This document shows positions 1 through 7,910 of a stretch of DNA of 64,000 nt, in pieces (within the stretch, counting starts at the first letter, position 1; the number at the start of each line of letters is the position of its first letter). The position numbers were made by a program, and so were the translations under genes. A model generated the notes under the pieces. It saw only the letters and a program-made list of their open reading frames with translations, was not told the origin of the DNA and did no database searches. The stretch is taken from assembly GCA_029972225.1 (NCBI GenBank), contig CP124756.1, positions 3,764,001-3,828,000 of the forward strand, given 5' to 3'. The DNA comes from Candidatus Thiothrix putei (GTDB lineage Bacteria > Pseudomonadota > Gammaproteobacteria > Thiotrichales > Thiotrichaceae).

Positions 1-358
1 TATTTTTAGCTGCCAGCAGATGGGTATCCACCGCCGGTTTGGCAGTGGTTGCGGGTGGAAACGTGGCGGTACTGTTAACCACGAAGGCTTGCCAGCGACT
101 ATCCAAACGGCTCAGGGCGGCTTTGCCTGCGGCGGCAATCGGCTGGGGGGCAGCCGTGTTATTGGTGTAAAACAAGGCAGGCACGTAAGCACGGCTGACT
201 TGCGCCATTTCCGCTGTCAAGGCGGGGGTCATGCTTGTCGTGGGGGTGCTGCTCAGTGTGGTGGTATCAGTGGCGAGGTTGGCGGGGCTGTCTGAATTGT
301 TGCAAGCAAACAGGCTCAAGGTCGCCAATAAGGTCGGGAAAACAATACGGTATTGCAT
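1..358 (-). CDS. Lipoprotein of unknown function, 3' part missing at window edge
   Basis: Reading leftward from the ATG at 358, an open frame of about 119 codons runs off the window start, so the C-terminus is not visible. The protein begins with a short hydrophobic stretch ending in LSLFACNN, a lipobox with the lipidated Cys near residue 19. A Ser/Thr/Pro-rich linker follows, then a soluble segment (MAQVSRAYVPALFYTNN...). A GGAG Shine-Dalgarno lies 7-8 nt before the ATG. I recognise no domain. It is probably a periplasmic-facing lipoprotein; its role is unknown. It is divergent from the DUF302 pair. Confidence 0.6.
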   Translation of the reverse strand, partial: MQYRIVFPTLLATLSLFACNNSDSPANLATDTTTLSSTPTTSMTPALTAEMAQVSRAYVPALFYTNNTAAPQPIAAAGKAALSRLDSRWQAFVVNSTATFPPATTAKPAVDTHLLAAKN

Positions 359-682
359 AGCGGTCACTCCATCCTAGTAAACATTATCTTTATTAAAAAA
401 TGCAAACCGTCTAAGTGTAGCCACAATAAACAATGGTAACACGATATTTTCACCTAAAAATACGGCATTAAGACATTTGTCCGATGCTTCTTATTCCATA
501 GCACAACGCCATGAAAAATCCAAATTAATCAAAGCCACATCAATGAAATTAAGAATATTATAATTTAATAACTAATTAATATAAATTAAAAATCAAATTT
601 ATTATTGCTATTTTTTAAAACTCAATCTAACATCTTGCTATATTAAATTTACAAATGAAGACCGTTTAGGAGATCCCACGTT
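359..682. other. AT-rich divergent intergenic region
   Basis: This stretch separates the leftward lipoprotein from the rightward DUF302 gene. From about 480 to 655 it is strongly AT-rich with poly-A and poly-T tracts, typical of a promoter or curved-DNA region. I see no gene, tRNA or terminator hairpin in it. Confidence 0.5.
636..644 (+). promoter_or_regulatory. Extended -10 promoter candidate for the DUF302 pair
   Basis: TGCTATATT matches the extended -10 pattern TGnTATAAT with one mismatch and lies about 40 bases before the ATG of the first DUF302 gene. No good -35 hexamer is placed 17 bases upstream, which fits an extended -10 promoter. Confidence 0.35.
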
Positions 683-1195
683 ATGCTAAAAAAAGTTATC
701 ACCCTGTTTGCCCCCATCGCCCTCGCCAGCATGGTTGCTTTTTCATCCGTTCAGGCATCCCCGACCCCTGATGCTTCAGGGATGTTCCTAGAAGACACGT
801 CTCCTGCTAAAGGGCAGGCTGCTTTTGTCAATGCCATCAAGCTATTCAAGGAAGAAGTGACTGCGGCGGGCTGGTCATTACTCGGCACGGATAACGTCGC
901 GGGTATTCTCTCCGAACGCGGTTTTACGGTTCAGCCCGTCATGGTGTTTTCCGTTTGTAGCGGCAAATACAGCTCTAAACTGCTGGCAAAAGACGAAACC
1001 CGTTTTGTCGCATCCATGATCCCTTGCCGGGTCGCCATTTACATGAAATCCGATGGCTCGGTGGTCATTTCACGCATGAATTCCGTCGGTATGGCACAAA
1101 TGATCGGTGGCGAAGCGGGCAGTGTCATTCAGCAATCCGGCTCCGACATGGAAGGTATTATTGCCAAAACCATGAGCCGTTTAAGTGCCAACTAA
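683..1195 (+). CDS. Exported DUF302-domain protein
   Basis: The 170-residue protein has a signal peptide (about residues 1-25, cleavage after VQA). It then has a DUF302-like domain, recognisable by the pattern GW.LLG.DN...L..RG and by SGKYSSKLL...RFVASMIPCR. Cysteines 92 and 115 are shared with the next gene product. DUF302 proteins are small and often periplasmic, and in sulfur oxidisers they are often encoded near sulfur-metabolism genes; their biochemical role is not settled. A good AGGAG site precedes the ATG. The next gene starts 11 bases downstream, so the two are co-transcribed. The close similarity of the two products indicates a tandem duplication. Confidence 0.8.
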   Translation: MLKKVITLFAPIALASMVAFSSVQASPTPDASGMFLEDTSPAKGQAAFVNAIKLFKEEVTAAGWSLLGTDNVAGILSERGFTVQPVMVFSVCSGKYSSKLLAKDETRFVASMIPCRVAIYMKSDGSVVISRMNSVGMAQMIGGEAGSVIQQSGSDMEGIIAKTMSRLSAN

Positions 1196-1206
1196 CAGGG
1201 GGCAGT

Positions 1207-1719
1207 ATGGTTGTGAAAACCTTGGCAGCTATCCTCCTGACGGTGGCGAGTTTGCATTTGGCTGGATGCGGCAACGATGACACCAGTACGCCGCTAACCA
1301 CGCCGACAAACAGCGCCGCCTTGTTTCTGGAGGACACCAGCCCCAAAAACCTGACAGCAACCAGTGCCGCTTTTCAGGCAGCAGCAGTGGCTAATGGTTG
1401 GAGCATTCTTGGCATGGACAATATCGGCGAGATCTTGGCAGAACGTGGTTACAGTGTTGCGCCAGTGCTGGTATTCCAAGCCTGTAGTGGCAAATACAGC
1501 TCCAAACTGTTGGGCAGCGATGACACCCGTTTTGTCGCCTCCATGATCCCCTGCCGCGTCGCCCTGTACCAAAAAAGCACAGGTGAAGTCATTATTTCCC
1601 GCATGAATTCCATCAGCATGGGGGACAAGATCGGTGGGGAAGCGGGCAGTGTCATGAAACAATCAGGGCAGGATATGGAAACCATCATCCAAAACACCCT
1701 GAGCAAGCTCAAATCCTGA
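1207..1719 (+). CDS. DUF302-domain lipoprotein, paralogue of the preceding gene
   Basis: I place the start at ATG 1207 because GGGGGC precedes it and it gives a clean lipoprotein signal ending LHLAGC (Cys21); an in-frame upstream extension would run through the previous gene. The 170-residue product repeats the DUF302 features of its neighbour: FLEDTSP, GWSILGMDNIGEILAERGYSV, SGKYSSKLLG and FVASMIPCRVA. The difference is anchoring: the first paralogue is predicted soluble and periplasmic, this one lipidated. A bidirectional hairpin terminator follows. Confidence 0.8.
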   Translation: MVVKTLAAILLTVASLHLAGCGNDDTSTPLTTPTNSAALFLEDTSPKNLTATSAAFQAAAVANGWSILGMDNIGEILAERGYSVAPVLVFQACSGKYSSKLLGSDDTRFVASMIPCRVALYQKSTGEVIISRMNSISMGDKIGGEAGSVMKQSGQDMETIIQNTLSKLKS

Positions 1720-1727
1720 AACAAACT

Positions 1728-1758
1728 GCCTGCTACCGGTATTGCGCCGGTAGCAGGC
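1728..1758. terminator. Bidirectional hairpin terminator between convergent genes
   Basis: A perfect 12-bp stem (GCCTGCTACCGG with its complement, arms 1728-1739 and 1747-1758) encloses a 7-base loop. It lies between the convergent DUF302 and DUF2202 genes. No long T tract is present on either side, so termination efficiency is uncertain. Confidence 0.65.
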
Positions 1759-1765
1759 GCATGAC

Positions 1766-2458
1766 TTACATCCCTCGACCTTGCCCTCTACCTTGTCCAC
1801 GCCCATTACCAGCGCCTTGTCCGCCACCACCTTGCCCACGCTCATTCGGGCTGTTAACGATGGCATCGACTTCCGCTTGTGGCATGGTTTGCGCCACATA
1901 CGCGATACCTTGGCTTTGAATCTGCCCAACAAACGCCCGCAGGTGATTACGTGACGCTCGCAGCAAACTGTCGTAAGTGTTGAGAAGATCGGGGCGGGTG
2001 GTTTCACGCATGGATTTTTGCAAGTCCACAATATCCACTTCCTCAATCAACGCACCGACGTACAGCGCATCCAAAGCGGACGCTTGTCCACGCGCCATCA
2101 GCGTGGCGTACAAGGCTGCCAAATCCGTATTCTGGAACACGCCGACGGCATCATTGATCACAGGGTCAGCAATGCGGTAGGTTTGCAGCAAGGCTTTGAC
2201 TTTATCGGTATGTTGCTGTTCAGATTGGGAAATATTGTTAAACACCGGCAATTGCCATTGCTGATACAGGCTGATGTACACATCCCGCGCCAATTTTTCT
2301 TCCTCGCGCATGAAACGCAGGGATTGGGTTTCAGCGGCGCTCAATACCTGAGCTTGCGCTTGCTGCTGTCCGTTGCCTTTAGCAAACGTGGGGGTGGTCA
2401 ACAGGCCTGTGCAAGCGATAGCAATCATGCCTGCGATGAGTGTTTTACGGAATGTCAT
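1766..2458 (-). CDS. Exported DUF2202 (ferritin-like fold) protein
   Basis: The 230-residue protein has a signal peptide (cleavage near TFA, residue 26). A DUF2202 domain spans about residues 38-200, with the typical FMREEEKLARDVY helix, SEQQHTDKVKALL and a C-terminal SRNHLRAFV. The Glu/His pattern resembles ferritin-like diiron proteins, but metal binding is not established. The last 30 residues are a Gly/Arg/Gln-rich tail (GRGQGRGQGRGM). AGGAG precedes the ATG. It is followed upstream (3' side of the window) by a paralogue in the same orientation. Confidence 0.85.
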   Translation of the reverse strand: MTFRKTLIAGMIAIACTGLLTTPTFAKGNGQQQAQAQVLSAAETQSLRFMREEEKLARDVYISLYQQWQLPVFNNISQSEQQHTDKVKALLQTYRIADPVINDAVGVFQNTDLAALYATLMARGQASALDALYVGALIEEVDIVDLQKSMRETTRPDLLNTYDSLLRASRNHLRAFVGQIQSQGIAYVAQTMPQAEVDAIVNSPNERGQGGGGQGAGNGRGQGRGQGRGM

Positions 2459-2505
2459 GGGAATATCTCCTTGTATTTATGATTGGGGGGTAACAGTTGT
2501 CGCCG

Positions 2506-3261
2506 TTATTTGCCGCATTGCTCTTCGGGGCTGTTGACGATGGCATCGACGGTGGCTTGTGGAATCACTTGCGCTTGGTAATCCACGCCGTTTTTCTCAA
2601 TTTGCCCCACGAATGAGCGCAAATGGTTGCGTGAACCGCACATCAAGTTGGTGTAAGCGGCAATAATATCGGCGGGTTTGCTGCCAGCGTTGGCTTCGTC
2701 GATGGCTTCTTGCAAATCGTTAATGTCGAATTCTTCGATGAAACCGCCGACGTGCAAACCGTCATTCAGCGAGGTAGAGCCACGCATGACCAAATCTTGG
2801 TACAGCCCCAGCAATACCGGGTCAGTGAATGCGCCGATGGTGTCGATCACTACAGGGTCTTGCAGGTTGTAAGTCGCAACCAGTGTCCCCATCACATCCA
2901 TGTGTTGCTGTTCGCTGTTGAGGGCGATGTTTTGGAAAGTTTTAGTACCCCACTTGTTGAAGAGCGTGAGGTAAACGTCGCGTGCCAGCTTTTCTTCTTC
3001 GCGCACGAACAGCAGCGTGGCGGTTTCGTCGGCTGTCAGCGTAGTGGTTGTGCTGGGCGTGGTGATGGTGGTGGTATCATCCGCAACGCCAGTAGTCGCA
3101 TCATCCGCATCGGTAGTGCTGGCTGTTGCAGCGTCCACAACAGACGCCGCCGCCGCCGTTGTGCTGAGTGCCGTAGTATCAGCAGCACTGCTACCACACC
3201 CAACCAACAACGTGACGGCACAAGCCAACAGCGCATGACGGGTCAGGGTTAAGGTTTTCAT
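2506..3261 (-). CDS. DUF2202 lipoprotein, paralogue
   Basis: The 251-residue product has a lipoprotein signal (LLVGCGSS, Cys22). A long low-complexity Ala/Thr/Asp linker follows (about residues 25-78), then a DUF2202 domain with REEEKLARDVYLTLFNKWG, NSEQQHMDVMG and CGSRNHLRSFVGQIE. The order is the same as in the neighbouring paralogue, but this copy is predicted membrane-anchored rather than free. The 47-base gap suggests one transcript with the downstream DUF2202 gene. The soluble/lipidated pairing repeats the pattern of the DUF302 pair next door. Confidence 0.85.
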   Translation of the reverse strand: MKTLTLTRHALLACAVTLLVGCGSSAADTTALSTTAAAASVVDAATASTTDADDATTGVADDTTTITTPSTTTTLTADETATLLFVREEEKLARDVYLTLFNKWGTKTFQNIALNSEQQHMDVMGTLVATYNLQDPVVIDTIGAFTDPVLLGLYQDLVMRGSTSLNDGLHVGGFIEEFDINDLQEAIDEANAGSKPADIIAAYTNLMCGSRNHLRSFVGQIEKNGVDYQAQVIPQATVDAIVNSPEEQCGK

Positions 3262-3345
3262 GGTAAGTCTCCAAACAATTCAATTAATGTATGTTTGTAG
3301 ACTAACCGGCTTATCTGAAATGAAGCTGAAAATCCCCCAAGCGCA

Positions 3346-3957
3346 TCACACCAAATACCACCCCAAGAAACCCACGATTGCCACCAGCAACACCACACCC
3401 AAACCAACATACGCCCGCGTAATACCGGCTGCTGTGGCAGATTGCTTGTAGCCGGTAAACATCGCCCGCACCAAGTTTTCCCGATGCAACACACTACTAA
3501 TCAACACCCCCGCAATGTGCACCAGCACCACCAACAACATCAGATTCGCGGCGATTTCATGCAATTCCTCCATGAAATCTTCAGCACCGATTTCCCATTC
3601 CAAGCCCAGCCCGCTGACACTGATCAGCAAGCCCAACGCCAATAGCGCAAAAATCGCCACCCCACCCGCCGGATTATGCCCCACGTAATGCGGCGGCTGC
3701 TTGCTCAGCAAACCCAGCAAATACGCTTTCACTTGCGAAGGCGTGAAGGTAAACGCGCTGAAACGCGCATACGCCGTTCCCACCAGCCCCCACACCAAGC
3801 GAAACACCAGCAGCCCCAGCAAGACATAGCCCAAGGCCAAATGAATATCGCGGTAACGTTCCGATTCCGCCGTCACATACGCCCCGGCAAAGGACAACGC
3901 TAACGACCAGTGAAACACCCGTGTCGGCACATCCCACACTAAAATACGTTGCAACAT
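3346..3957 (-). CDS. Cytochrome b561-type membrane protein of the SHP/DHC operon
   Basis: The 203-residue protein starts WDVPTRVFHWSLALSFAGAY, the hallmark of the small di-haem b-type cytochromes of the COG3658 type. It has four to five transmembrane helices and conserved His in the first helix (VFHW), in DIHLALGY and in LVHIAGV, the expected haem b ligands. It is the last gene of a tight three-gene operon after an SHP-type and a DHC-type cytochrome c (11-base gap). In known SHP clusters the cytochrome b passes electrons between the quinone pool and the periplasmic DHC/SHP pair. The physiological substrate is unknown here. Confidence 0.85.
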   Translation of the reverse strand: MLQRILVWDVPTRVFHWSLALSFAGAYVTAESERYRDIHLALGYVLLGLLVFRLVWGLVGTAYARFSAFTFTPSQVKAYLLGLLSKQPPHYVGHNPAGGVAIFALLALGLLISVSGLGLEWEIGAEDFMEELHEIAANLMLLVVLVHIAGVLISSVLHRENLVRAMFTGYKQSATAAGITRAYVGLGVVLLVAIVGFLGWYLV

Positions 3958-3968
3958 GGGAACTCTCC

Positions 3969-4496
3969 TTAACGTGGAATTTTAATGAAATCTTCGTCGT
4001 AATTACCCTGTTCCGCCGTGGTATGGCAAGCCGTACAATTGGCAGGGCTGCTCACTCGCTTCCATACCGCAGGGGATAATTCATCGTAATGCTCATGCAC
4101 AAACCAGCGCGTTTCAGTAATGCGCAACGCTGATTTGCCTGCTGCCGCCGCGTATTTGCGCTCAGAACCGGCGTTTTGTTCCAAAAATGGCAAAATCTCG
4201 GCAATGGTGGCGGCATCCAAACTCGCATCCGTGCCAAAATGTTGCCCCAGATTACCCATGATTTCGCGCCAGCCACTGGCGGGTAATAACTTCGCTGGGT
4301 ACGCAAGGTGACACTCAGCGCATTCGGTTTTCCAAGAAGGTGGCATCGCTGCCGAAGTATCGTTGCCTCCGCCTTTTTCACGGTATTCATCGCCGTCATC
4401 ATCCGCTGTCACCGGCAAACTGGCGACACTGCCTAACAGCAATGCCCCTAATACCCAAGCGATCGCGCGGTTACGCTTCATTCTTAACATCGTCAT
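3969..4496 (-). CDS. Diheme cytochrome c, DHC type
   Basis: The 175-residue protein has a signal peptide (cleavage near VTA, residue 31) and two CXXCH haem sites, C59-H63 (CAECH) and C154-H158 (CTACH). The spacing and the WKTECAECHLAYPAKLLPASGW context match the DHC family of diheme cytochromes, the partners of SHP. It sits 4 bases after the SHP gene and 11 before the cytochrome b gene, so it is the middle gene of the operon. Its likely role is electron transfer in the periplasm between the membrane cytochrome b and SHP. Confidence 0.88.
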   Translation of the reverse strand: MTMLRMKRNRAIAWVLGALLLGSVASLPVTADDDGDEYREKGGGNDTSAAMPPSWKTECAECHLAYPAKLLPASGWREIMGNLGQHFGTDASLDAATIAEILPFLEQNAGSERKYAAAAGKSALRITETRWFVHEHYDELSPAVWKRVSSPANCTACHTTAEQGNYDEDFIKIPR

Positions 4497-4500
4497 GCCC

Positions 4501-4917
4501 TCATTGAATGCTCAGTAAATAGGTCAACACATCGCCTTTTTCCAGCGATGTACAGGTGCGTTCCAGCACATCGTTGCAATTGCGTTTGAACCACTTTTCC
4601 ACCTTTTTCGGGTTGGTGAAACGCTCGGCATTCGCACTCGGTGCTAATGGGTCGATGCTTTTAGCGGTTTTGTCGTGTTTGCCCATAGCGGCAGGATTGC
4701 TGGTGTGGCAAGTCGCACAACTCCAGTCGTTGGCGTGCGTCTTATTGAAAAATTGCTCGCCGCGTTGCGGATCAAACGCTTTGAAATCAGGGCTTTCTGC
4801 TTGTGCTTGCGCCTTGTAACCGTCCAACAGTTGTTGCGGCGTGTCTGCCCATATTGGGGTACTGCCGCACACACTGCCTACGAGGATAAGCCAGCCGTAT
4901 AATCGCTGATGTTGCAT
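4501..4917 (-). CDS. SHP-type monoheme cytochrome c (DUF1924)
   Basis: The 138-residue protein has a signal peptide (cleavage near WAD, residue 25) and one CXXCH site (C67-H71, CATCH). The C-terminal part KKVEKWFKRNCNDVLERTC is typical of sphaeroides haem protein. In that family an Asn is a displaceable sixth haem ligand and two Cys form a disulfide; Asn113 or Asn115 and Cys114/Cys122 are candidates. SHP can bind small ligands such as oxygen or NO when reduced. It is the first gene of the operon SHP-DHC-cytochrome b and is divergent from a membrane LuxR-type regulator. Confidence 0.85.
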   Translation of the reverse strand: MQHQRLYGWLILVGSVCGSTPIWADTPQQLLDGYKAQAQAESPDFKAFDPQRGEQFFNKTHANDWSCATCHTSNPAAMGKHDKTAKSIDPLAPSANAERFTNPKKVEKWFKRNCNDVLERTCTSLEKGDVLTYLLSIQ

Positions 4918-5027
4918 CTCAAAAACTCCATAAACCTAACAATAGGCTTAGAATGCGCTAACATCAGCAGTTAACGCTATCCGCCAACCGTCCATTAGCC
5001 GTCAGGCATTTAACCGATAGCCAAGGC

Positions 5028-5046
5028 TTGGGACAGTTGCCTACAA
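5028..5046. promoter_or_regulatory. Operator-like motif between SHP operon and LuxR-type gene
   Basis: The segment TGGGACAGTTGCCTACAA lies in the divergent region. It closely resembles TGGGACATTTGCCCCACAA at 9645-9663, upstream of a second regulator paralogue. The core is a dyad of the form GGG(a)CA-TGCCC. Binding by the adjacent regulators is inference. Confidence 0.35.
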
Positions 5047-5082
5047 TGCTTTACCTCCACATTAGCGAGAAATGTCACCACC

Positions 5083-5607
5083 ATGGCGCGTTACAAAGAT
5101 CACTTTTTGCTGTTTATTTTGATTTTACTGGCAGTTCCCTATCTGCTTAATTTTATTCATGAATTTACTGAAGATTATCACGGTATCCATTACCTGATCA
5201 TGGAAGGCATTATCACCTTGCTGGCGTTGGGCGGTGCTACTATTGTGGTTTGGCAAATGCGGCAGCGTTACCAAGAAAACAAGGAATTGCACCGTACCTT
5301 AACGCTCACTCGTGCCGATTTACAACACGCGCATAGCGATCTTGACGCGCTCAATACAAAATTACGTGATACCAGCAAACAATACAGCGCCGTGATTCAA
5401 GAACAACTCACTGCGTGGGATTTAACCCCCAGTGAAAAAGCCGTGGCACTGTTATTGCTTAAAGGTTTGAGCTTTGAAGAAATCGCCAGCGTGCGCGATA
5501 CCAAGGAAAAAACCGTGCGCCAGCAAGCCAGCAGCATTTACCGCAAATCGGGTTTGAATGGGCGGCATGAATTTGCTGCGTGGTTTTTTGAGGATTTTTT
5601 AGGTTAA
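5083..5607 (+). CDS. Two-transmembrane LuxR-type regulator, paralogue 1
   Basis: The 174-residue protein has two transmembrane helices (about 8-26 and 38-58), a coiled coil (about 60-105) and a C-terminal LuxR/GerE-type helix-turn-helix (about 112-172: LTPSEKAVALLLLKGLSFEEIASVR...KTVRQQASSIYRKSG). It has no receiver or ligand-binding domain, so a signal would have to be sensed in or at the membrane. Two paralogues at 9008-9520 and 9736-10239 share the C-terminal half almost word for word. It is divergent from the SHP operon and is followed 50 bases later by a cytochrome c gene, so regulation of these cytochromes is the simplest inference. Confidence 0.82.
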   Translation: MARYKDHFLLFILILLAVPYLLNFIHEFTEDYHGIHYLIMEGIITLLALGGATIVVWQMRQRYQENKELHRTLTLTRADLQHAHSDLDALNTKLRDTSKQYSAVIQEQLTAWDLTPSEKAVALLLLKGLSFEEIASVRDTKEKTVRQQASSIYRKSGLNGRHEFAAWFFEDFLG

Positions 5608-5657
5608 GACACTTTGCGTTATCATTTACACTTTTATGCATTACTGGGAACTTGATT

Positions 5658-6212
5658 ATGAAACGATACTTATCCATTGGCGTACTCATTGGCTTAGCTG
5701 TCATCAGCTTGAATGGCCACGCCGACGAAAAAGCCAAACCCAATGCTTGGCAAGGCAAAACCGGCGAAGACGTTTACAACACGGTCTGTTTTGCCTGTCA
5801 TAAGGAAGGCGTTGCCGATGCCCCTAAATTGGGCGACAAAGCCGCATGGGCAGACTTGATAGAAGAAGGGCAAGCAGTACTCACCGCTCATGCATGGGTT
5901 GGGGTTCGTGCCATGCCTGCCAAAGGCGGGCAACCTGACATGCCTCTGGAAGCCTTTGCGGATGCCGTTGCATGGATGGCAAGCAATTCCGGTGGCGATT
6001 GGAAAACCCCTGATGACGCATTGTTGGCGGTTATCCGAGAAGAAGCGATTCAACGCATTGGCGTTCAAGTCACTGAAATGCAGGAAATGCAACAAGAACT
6101 CCACAAACTGACACAAGAGCATCTGGAAAATCGCCTGCAAAACATGGAGCAACAATTGCGAACACTCACCACTGCCACCGAAAAACCCGCAGAAAAAGCC
6201 AACAAAAAATAA
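5658..6212 (+). CDS. Monoheme cytochrome c (c5-like) with C-terminal coiled coil
   Basis: I start at ATG 5658 rather than the in-frame TTG two codons upstream. The 184-residue product has a signal peptide (cleavage after HA, about residue 22). A c5-like haem domain follows, with CFACH (Cys44, Cys47, His48) and a likely distal Met86 in RAMPAKGG. After about residue 115 a long Glu/Gln/Met-rich helix (about 120-170) is predicted to form a coiled coil, followed by a Lys-rich tail. That extension is unusual for c5 and suggests oligomerisation or attachment to a partner. It is probably co-transcribed with the preceding LuxR-type gene. Confidence 0.85.
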   Translation: MKRYLSIGVLIGLAVISLNGHADEKAKPNAWQGKTGEDVYNTVCFACHKEGVADAPKLGDKAAWADLIEEGQAVLTAHAWVGVRAMPAKGGQPDMPLEAFADAVAWMASNSGGDWKTPDDALLAVIREEAIQRIGVQVTEMQEMQQELHKLTQEHLENRLQNMEQQLRTLTTATEKPAEKANKK

Positions 6213-6219
6213 GCATTTG

Positions 6220-6243
6220 GGGCTGATGCCAACACATCAGCCC
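6220..6243 (+). terminator. Hairpin terminator after the cytochrome c gene
   Basis: GGGCTGATG pairs with CATCAGCCC (9 bp, 6-base loop) just after the stop codon. Only a short T-containing stretch follows (GTGCTTTG), so it is a moderate candidate. Confidence 0.55.
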
Positions 6244-6311
6244 GTGCTTTGCGCTATGCTCTTTAACAAAAACTTCACAATCAAACGCAATACCGCCGGA
6301 AGGAGCATTTC

Positions 6312-6617
6312 ATGCACAACACTGTTATTAACACCACGCGGGAGACGCTTGTCACCATCAGCAAACACTCCCGCAGCTTTTCAATGCTAGTTACCCAAGA
6401 CGACTCAGCCTTCAAAAACCTGATTTGCAGCTTTTCAGAACACGGGCAGGAACTCTATGCGGCGGTGATCGCGCCCGCTGATGAGCGACAACGGCTGGCA
6501 CGTCGCGTGGTATCGTTTTTGAATGCGCATTTGCGGATTCGGGATACACACGCGATGCAACGTGAAATTTTGCGATGCATTGAGAGTTGTTTAAGTCAAC
6601 GCCAACTGTCGGGCTAA
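6312..6617 (+). CDS. Small protein of unknown function, paralogue of 15050-15349
   Basis: The 101-residue protein lacks a signal peptide or transmembrane segment and is predicted cytoplasmic. I recognise no family. It is clearly related to the 99-residue protein encoded at 15050-15349: shared are ISKHSRSF/ISQHTHRL, the ELYAAV motif, LARRVVSFLNAHLRIRD against LAHRVVSFLSAYVRIHD, and a C-terminal REIL.CIE.CL. GGAAGGAG precedes the ATG. Both genes also carry a TATGCT box with a nearby CTTTAA upstream, so they may be regulated alike. Confidence 0.7.
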   Translation: MHNTVINTTRETLVTISKHSRSFSMLVTQDDSAFKNLICSFSEHGQELYAAVIAPADERQRLARRVVSFLNAHLRIRDTHAMQREILRCIESCLSQRQLSG

Positions 6618-6659
6618 CACGCCCAACAGTCGACAATTACCATTGCGCTTGGGTTGCGT

Positions 6660-7910
6660 CTACGCGAAGGTATCGTTGAACAAATTGGTCGTCCAATCAA
6701 ACATGCGGTTGTAATACATATTGCTGGGCGCGGCGGCAGCACCGAAGGATTCCGGCACCAGTTTCATCGTGCCACTTGCCAAATCATACGCATACACCGC
6801 CGTTAACCACGAAGCCGTATCACTGGAAATCGGGCTGTAACAAGCCGAGTTGGTGACAGGTGCGGCATAAGGCTGGCTACCGGACAACAGGCGCAAGATA
6901 GCATCCGCACACACTTTGGCTTCCGCATTAGCAATATGCCCAGCCTTGGGTTGCCCCGTACCTTGCGAGTCACCGATGATGTGGATGTTCGGTACGGCGG
7001 TGGATTCGTAACTCAGCGGATTCACCCCTGCCCAGCGCCCGCCCACATTCGCCAGCCCAGATTGCAGGACGATAGCCCCGGCACGTTGCGGCGGGATCAC
7101 GTTCAGCACATCGCCCTTGAAGTCACCCGCGCTGGTTTTCGCAATCCTCAGGTCGGAATCCACGCTTTGCAACGCCGCATTCGGCACGTATTGCACACCA
7201 TAGCTGGTAAACGCATTACCGAAAATGGTCGGCTCGACCACGATCGCCGGGTTGGCATCCAGCACCACCACCTTGGAACCGGGCTTGTTGGTACGCAGCC
7301 AGTCCGCCACCACACAGGCGCGTTCATACGGCCCCGGCGGGCAACGGTAAGGCACACCCGGAATGGTCATGACGAACGTGCCACCCGCTGGCATGTCTGC
7401 CAGTTGCTGTTGCAGCAAGGTGGTTTGCGCCCCCGCTTTCCACGCATGGGGAACCTTGTTGCTGTCCAGCCCCGGCACATCCATGAACTCGATCCCCGGC
7501 GCAATCACCAGCCGGTCGTAACTGAGGGTCGTGCCATTGCGCAGTTGCACCGACTGGTTGGGGGCATTGATGCTATCCACCCAATCATGGATGACCTTGA
7601 TGCCATACTTTTGTGACAAGGTGCTGTAATTGAAGCTGATCTGCCCCAGATTGCGCTGGTTGTTCAACACCAGATTGCTGAGGATGGGGGAATAATAGGT
7701 CGCATTGGGTTCCACCAGCGTCACATCAACCGTAGTCGACCAGTAGCGCAGGTATTTGGCAACCGTTGCCCCGGCAAACCCGCCCCCGATCACCACCACA
7801 TGTGGGCGACTGGTAGCGGCCTTGATAATGCCCGGAAATGCGACAGCAGCGCTAGCCGCCGAAGCCAGCCCCAGGGTTTGCAAAAATTGACGGCGATTTA
7901 GGTTAGCCAT
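6660..7910 (-). CDS. fccB: Flavocytochrome c sulfide dehydrogenase, flavoprotein subunit
   Basis: The 416-residue protein carries a Tat signal (RRQFLQ, residues 6-11), so it is exported folded with its flavin. The FAD-binding GGGFAG lies at 42-47. PGVPYRCPPGPYERA (Cys190) and the C-terminal CYSP (Cys357) match the redox-active disulfide pair of FccB. HAWKAG and IPPQRAG are further family marks. The Cys that covalently binds FAD in the Allochromatium enzyme (in a YYTCYLSN context, from memory) is absent; here the segment reads YYSPILSN. The enzyme oxidises sulfide to sulfur in the periplasm and passes electrons to the cytochrome subunit encoded just upstream (1-base stop/start overlap). Confidence 0.9.
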   Translation of the reverse strand: MANLNRRQFLQTLGLASAASAAVAFPGIIKAATSRPHVVVIGGGFAGATVAKYLRYWSTTVDVTLVEPNATYYSPILSNLVLNNQRNLGQISFNYSTLSQKYGIKVIHDWVDSINAPNQSVQLRNGTTLSYDRLVIAPGIEFMDVPGLDSNKVPHAWKAGAQTTLLQQQLADMPAGGTFVMTIPGVPYRCPPGPYERACVVADWLRTNKPGSKVVVLDANPAIVVEPTIFGNAFTSYGVQYVPNAALQSVDSDLRIAKTSAGDFKGDVLNVIPPQRAGAIVLQSGLANVGGRWAGVNPLSYESTAVPNIHIIGDSQGTGQPKAGHIANAEAKVCADAILRLLSGSQPYAAPVTNSACYSPISSDTASWLTAVYAYDLASGTMKLVPESFGAAAAPSNMYYNRMFDWTTNLFNDTFA

